Assembly: GCA_031260765.1 (NCBI GenBank)
Contig: JAISKX010000150.1
Span: 1 to 8,917, forward strand
Length of the DNA: 8,917 nt
Reading direction: 5' to 3'
Origin: Endomicrobium sp.
GTDB lineage: Bacteria > Elusimicrobiota > Endomicrobiia > Endomicrobiales > Endomicrobiaceae
A program made the position numbers and the translations under genes. Numbering within the stretch: the first letter of the stretch is position 1; each line of letters starts with the position of its first letter. The notes beneath the pieces are model-generated. The model saw only the letters and a program-made list of their open reading frames with translations, searched no databases and was not told where the DNA came from. This document shows positions 7,947 through 8,917 of this stretch, piece by piece.

Positions 7947-7975
7947 ATAGATATTATGCACGAAATAATATCTAT
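7947..7975. promoter_or_regulatory. 11-bp-arm palindrome upstream of the unknown gene (candidate operator)
   Basis: ATAGATATTAT (7947-7957) and ATAATATCTAT (7965-7975) are perfect reverse complements separated by GCACGAA. The centre lies about 60 bases before the ATG at 8021, where a repressor or controller protein could bind. It is AT-rich and also falls in the apparent coding tail, so a regulatory role is inferred only from symmetry and position. Confidence 0.35.
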
Positions 7976-8020
7976 CTTAGATAAAAAAATATAAAGCGCA
8001 TTTTAAAAAAGGAGGTTTTT

Positions 8021-8917
8021 ATGCCCAGTAAAGAACTGATGAATACATTATCGTCTATCAAGACGAGTGTTTTTGAGTCAAATGCCCATACAACTCAACA
8101 CAGATTGTTTGGTTTTATTACTACAAACATAAGGAGTATTCGCACTATTGCTAAATATATAGAAGAACTATTTCCGAAGTATATAAAGCGAAAAGAAAAT
8201 TTAGAAGACTGGGAAAATTGGGCGACAAATCCTAAAATTCTTAAAAAACACAAACAAAAATTTTTGAGGCTTGAAATAGCGAGAATTTTGTTTAGAAAAA
8301 TTAAAGATACGCCTGAGTTGAATAATATAGGAGAGAAACTTTATAGAATTTCGCGGGATTATAACGAAAATCATCTAATATTCATTTTAACTTTATATCT
8401 TTTGAGCGGCAGGTATTTTGATACGGATAATCAGCCTTTGGTTGAGATAGAAAAAATAGTTTCTGCTTATAAAAACAATATCATTGATGATTCTTTAGAG
8501 GTATTGTTAGATAATAAAATAAACTCACTGTTGCTTGGAGTTGTGTTGTATAATCCCGCTTCAGATGAGGCAATGGAGTTAGCATATAAAATATTTCAAA
8601 ATGAAGTATCAAAAGAAGATACGGATTATCTGATTAGTCTTATGGATGACCCCAAAAGTTATTTGTATAAGAAAATTAAGAATGCCGGCGGCATCGGAAA
8701 CTTCAAAAAAGATATTGCCGTTATTTTGAATTATGTATTGTTCAAGCAATCATGCCAAAAGTTTTCAGAACAAGCCAAATACGATGATATTATAAATGAG
8801 TATGTTGAACAATTTTTTGAGACAAAATTGAATGAATATTTATCAATTAATAATAAAGAAAAAGTAAATACTTTGTTGTTAGATAGCAAGCATAGAATAA
8901 TATTGAAGGATATTTTT
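8021..8917 (+). CDS. Unrecognised protein, 3' end beyond window (299 codons seen)
   Basis: The frame is open from the ATG at 8021 to the last base of the window with no stop. A strong ribosome binding site, AAGGAGG, ends at 8015, five bases before the ATG, so this start is well supported. The visible 299 residues look soluble and rich in helix and in Lys, Glu, Ile and Asn. The N terminus reads MPSKELMNTLSS, followed by HRLFGFITTNIRSIRTIAKY and a basic stretch around IKRKEN and KKHKQKF (about residues 55-82). Single cysteine- or histidine-based metal motifs and Walker motifs are absent, and no hydrophobic run is long enough to be a clear membrane segment. I do not recognise a family. Its base content is lower in GC than the first two genes: five hand-counted 60-base rows (8041, 8281, 8461, 8701, 8821) give 37, 28, 22, 28 and 17 percent. 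Its place beside an MNT/HEPN pair and repeats makes an accessory or defence role possible; a catalytic domain may lie past the window end. Confidence 0.8.
   Translation, partial: MPSKELMNTLSSIKTSVFESNAHTTQHRLFGFITTNIRSIRTIAKYIEELFPKYIKRKENLEDWENWATNPKILKKHKQKFLRLEIARILFRKIKDTPELNNIGEKLYRISRDYNENHLIFILTLYLLSGRYFDTDNQPLVEIEKIVSAYKNNIIDDSLEVLLDNKINSLLLGVVLYNPASDEAMELAYKIFQNEVSKEDTDYLISLMDDPKSYLYKKIKNAGGIGNFKKDIAVILNYVLFKQSCQKFSEQAKYDDIINEYVEQFFETKLNEYLSINNKEKVNTLLLDSKHRIILKDIF

Larger units (their letters stand above)
7893..7994 (+). pseudogene. Possible orphan C-terminal coding tail (gene remnant)
   Basis: One frame is open from just after the TAG at 7890-7892 to the TAA at 7992-7994 and reads protein-like near its end: NFDDIVAQIDIM, then HEIISILDKKI, an amphipathic helix-like stretch. 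No start codon with a ribosome binding site is available; the only ATG lies 12 codons before the stop. The stop sits 26 bases before the next gene, a normal operon spacing. This could be the end of a gene lost upstream, perhaps connected with the inverted repeat, or a chance reading. The parent family is not recognised. Confidence 0.25.
7561..8020. other. 460-base intergenic stretch without an intact gene
   Basis: Between the HEPN stop codon and the next ATG there is no intact convincing gene. The stretch holds, in order: an unremarkable AT-rich lead (7561-7644); the large inverted repeat (7645-7833); a spacer with a G-rich run, GTGGGGGGAGAGG (7854-7866), in which I see nothing else; a 6-bp hairpin (7903-7917); an apparent orphan coding tail ending at 7994, with a palindrome inside it; and the ribosome binding site of the next gene. 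Confidence 0.7.

Noticed and set aside
1..8917. CRISPR array, tRNA or rRNA genes
   Set aside because: No regularly spaced direct repeats, cloverleaf-like segments or ribosomal RNA signatures were found by eye.

Overview
This is an AT-rich bacterial window with all recognisable genes on the + strand. The organism looks like an uncultured strict anaerobe. The first gene is a giant BadF/HgdC-type activase fusion, a family found mainly in anaerobes. The second is a mannose-1-phosphate guanylyltransferase/phosphomannomutase-like fusion, a type I associate with cyanobacteria and their non-photosynthetic relatives, actinobacteria and some anaerobes. A gut-type lineage such as Melainabacteria, Margulisbacteria or Elusimicrobia would fit, but nothing in the window fixes the taxon.

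Layout: (1) Positions 2-4084 hold the 3' 4.1 kb of an acyl-CoA dehydratase activase-related protein with two tandem ASKHA activase modules, a Cys cluster, and DUF2229/HgdB-like modules; its 5' end is off the window. (2) After a 91-base gap with a possible promoter, positions 4176-6680 encode an 834-residue sugar nucleotidyltransferase, left-handed beta-helix and phosphohexomutase-like fusion. Its mutase motifs are strongly altered. (3) Positions 6681-6869 hold a two-stem repeat-like element that can also refold into a terminator-like stem. (4) Positions 6870-7560 hold an overlapping MNT nucleotidyltransferase/HEPN pair, a toxin-antitoxin-type module. (5) Positions 7561-8020 form a 460-base stretch without an intact gene. 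It contains a 189-base imperfect inverted repeat (58 paired positions per arm), a small hairpin, an apparent orphan C-terminal coding tail, and an 11-bp-arm palindrome. (6) From 8021 to the window end runs a gene open for 299 codons, with a strong ribosome binding site, that I do not recognise.

The first two genes look like stable chromosomal metabolism: reductive activation of a 2-hydroxyacyl-CoA dehydratase-like system, and GDP-mannose/surface polysaccharide supply. They are not obviously functionally linked. From about 6681 the character changes to accessory DNA: repeats, a mobile toxin-antitoxin-type pair, a possible gene remnant and an AT-rich orphan gene. The most notable unexplained items are the 189-base inverted repeat and the unknown gene at 8021, preceded by its own palindrome.
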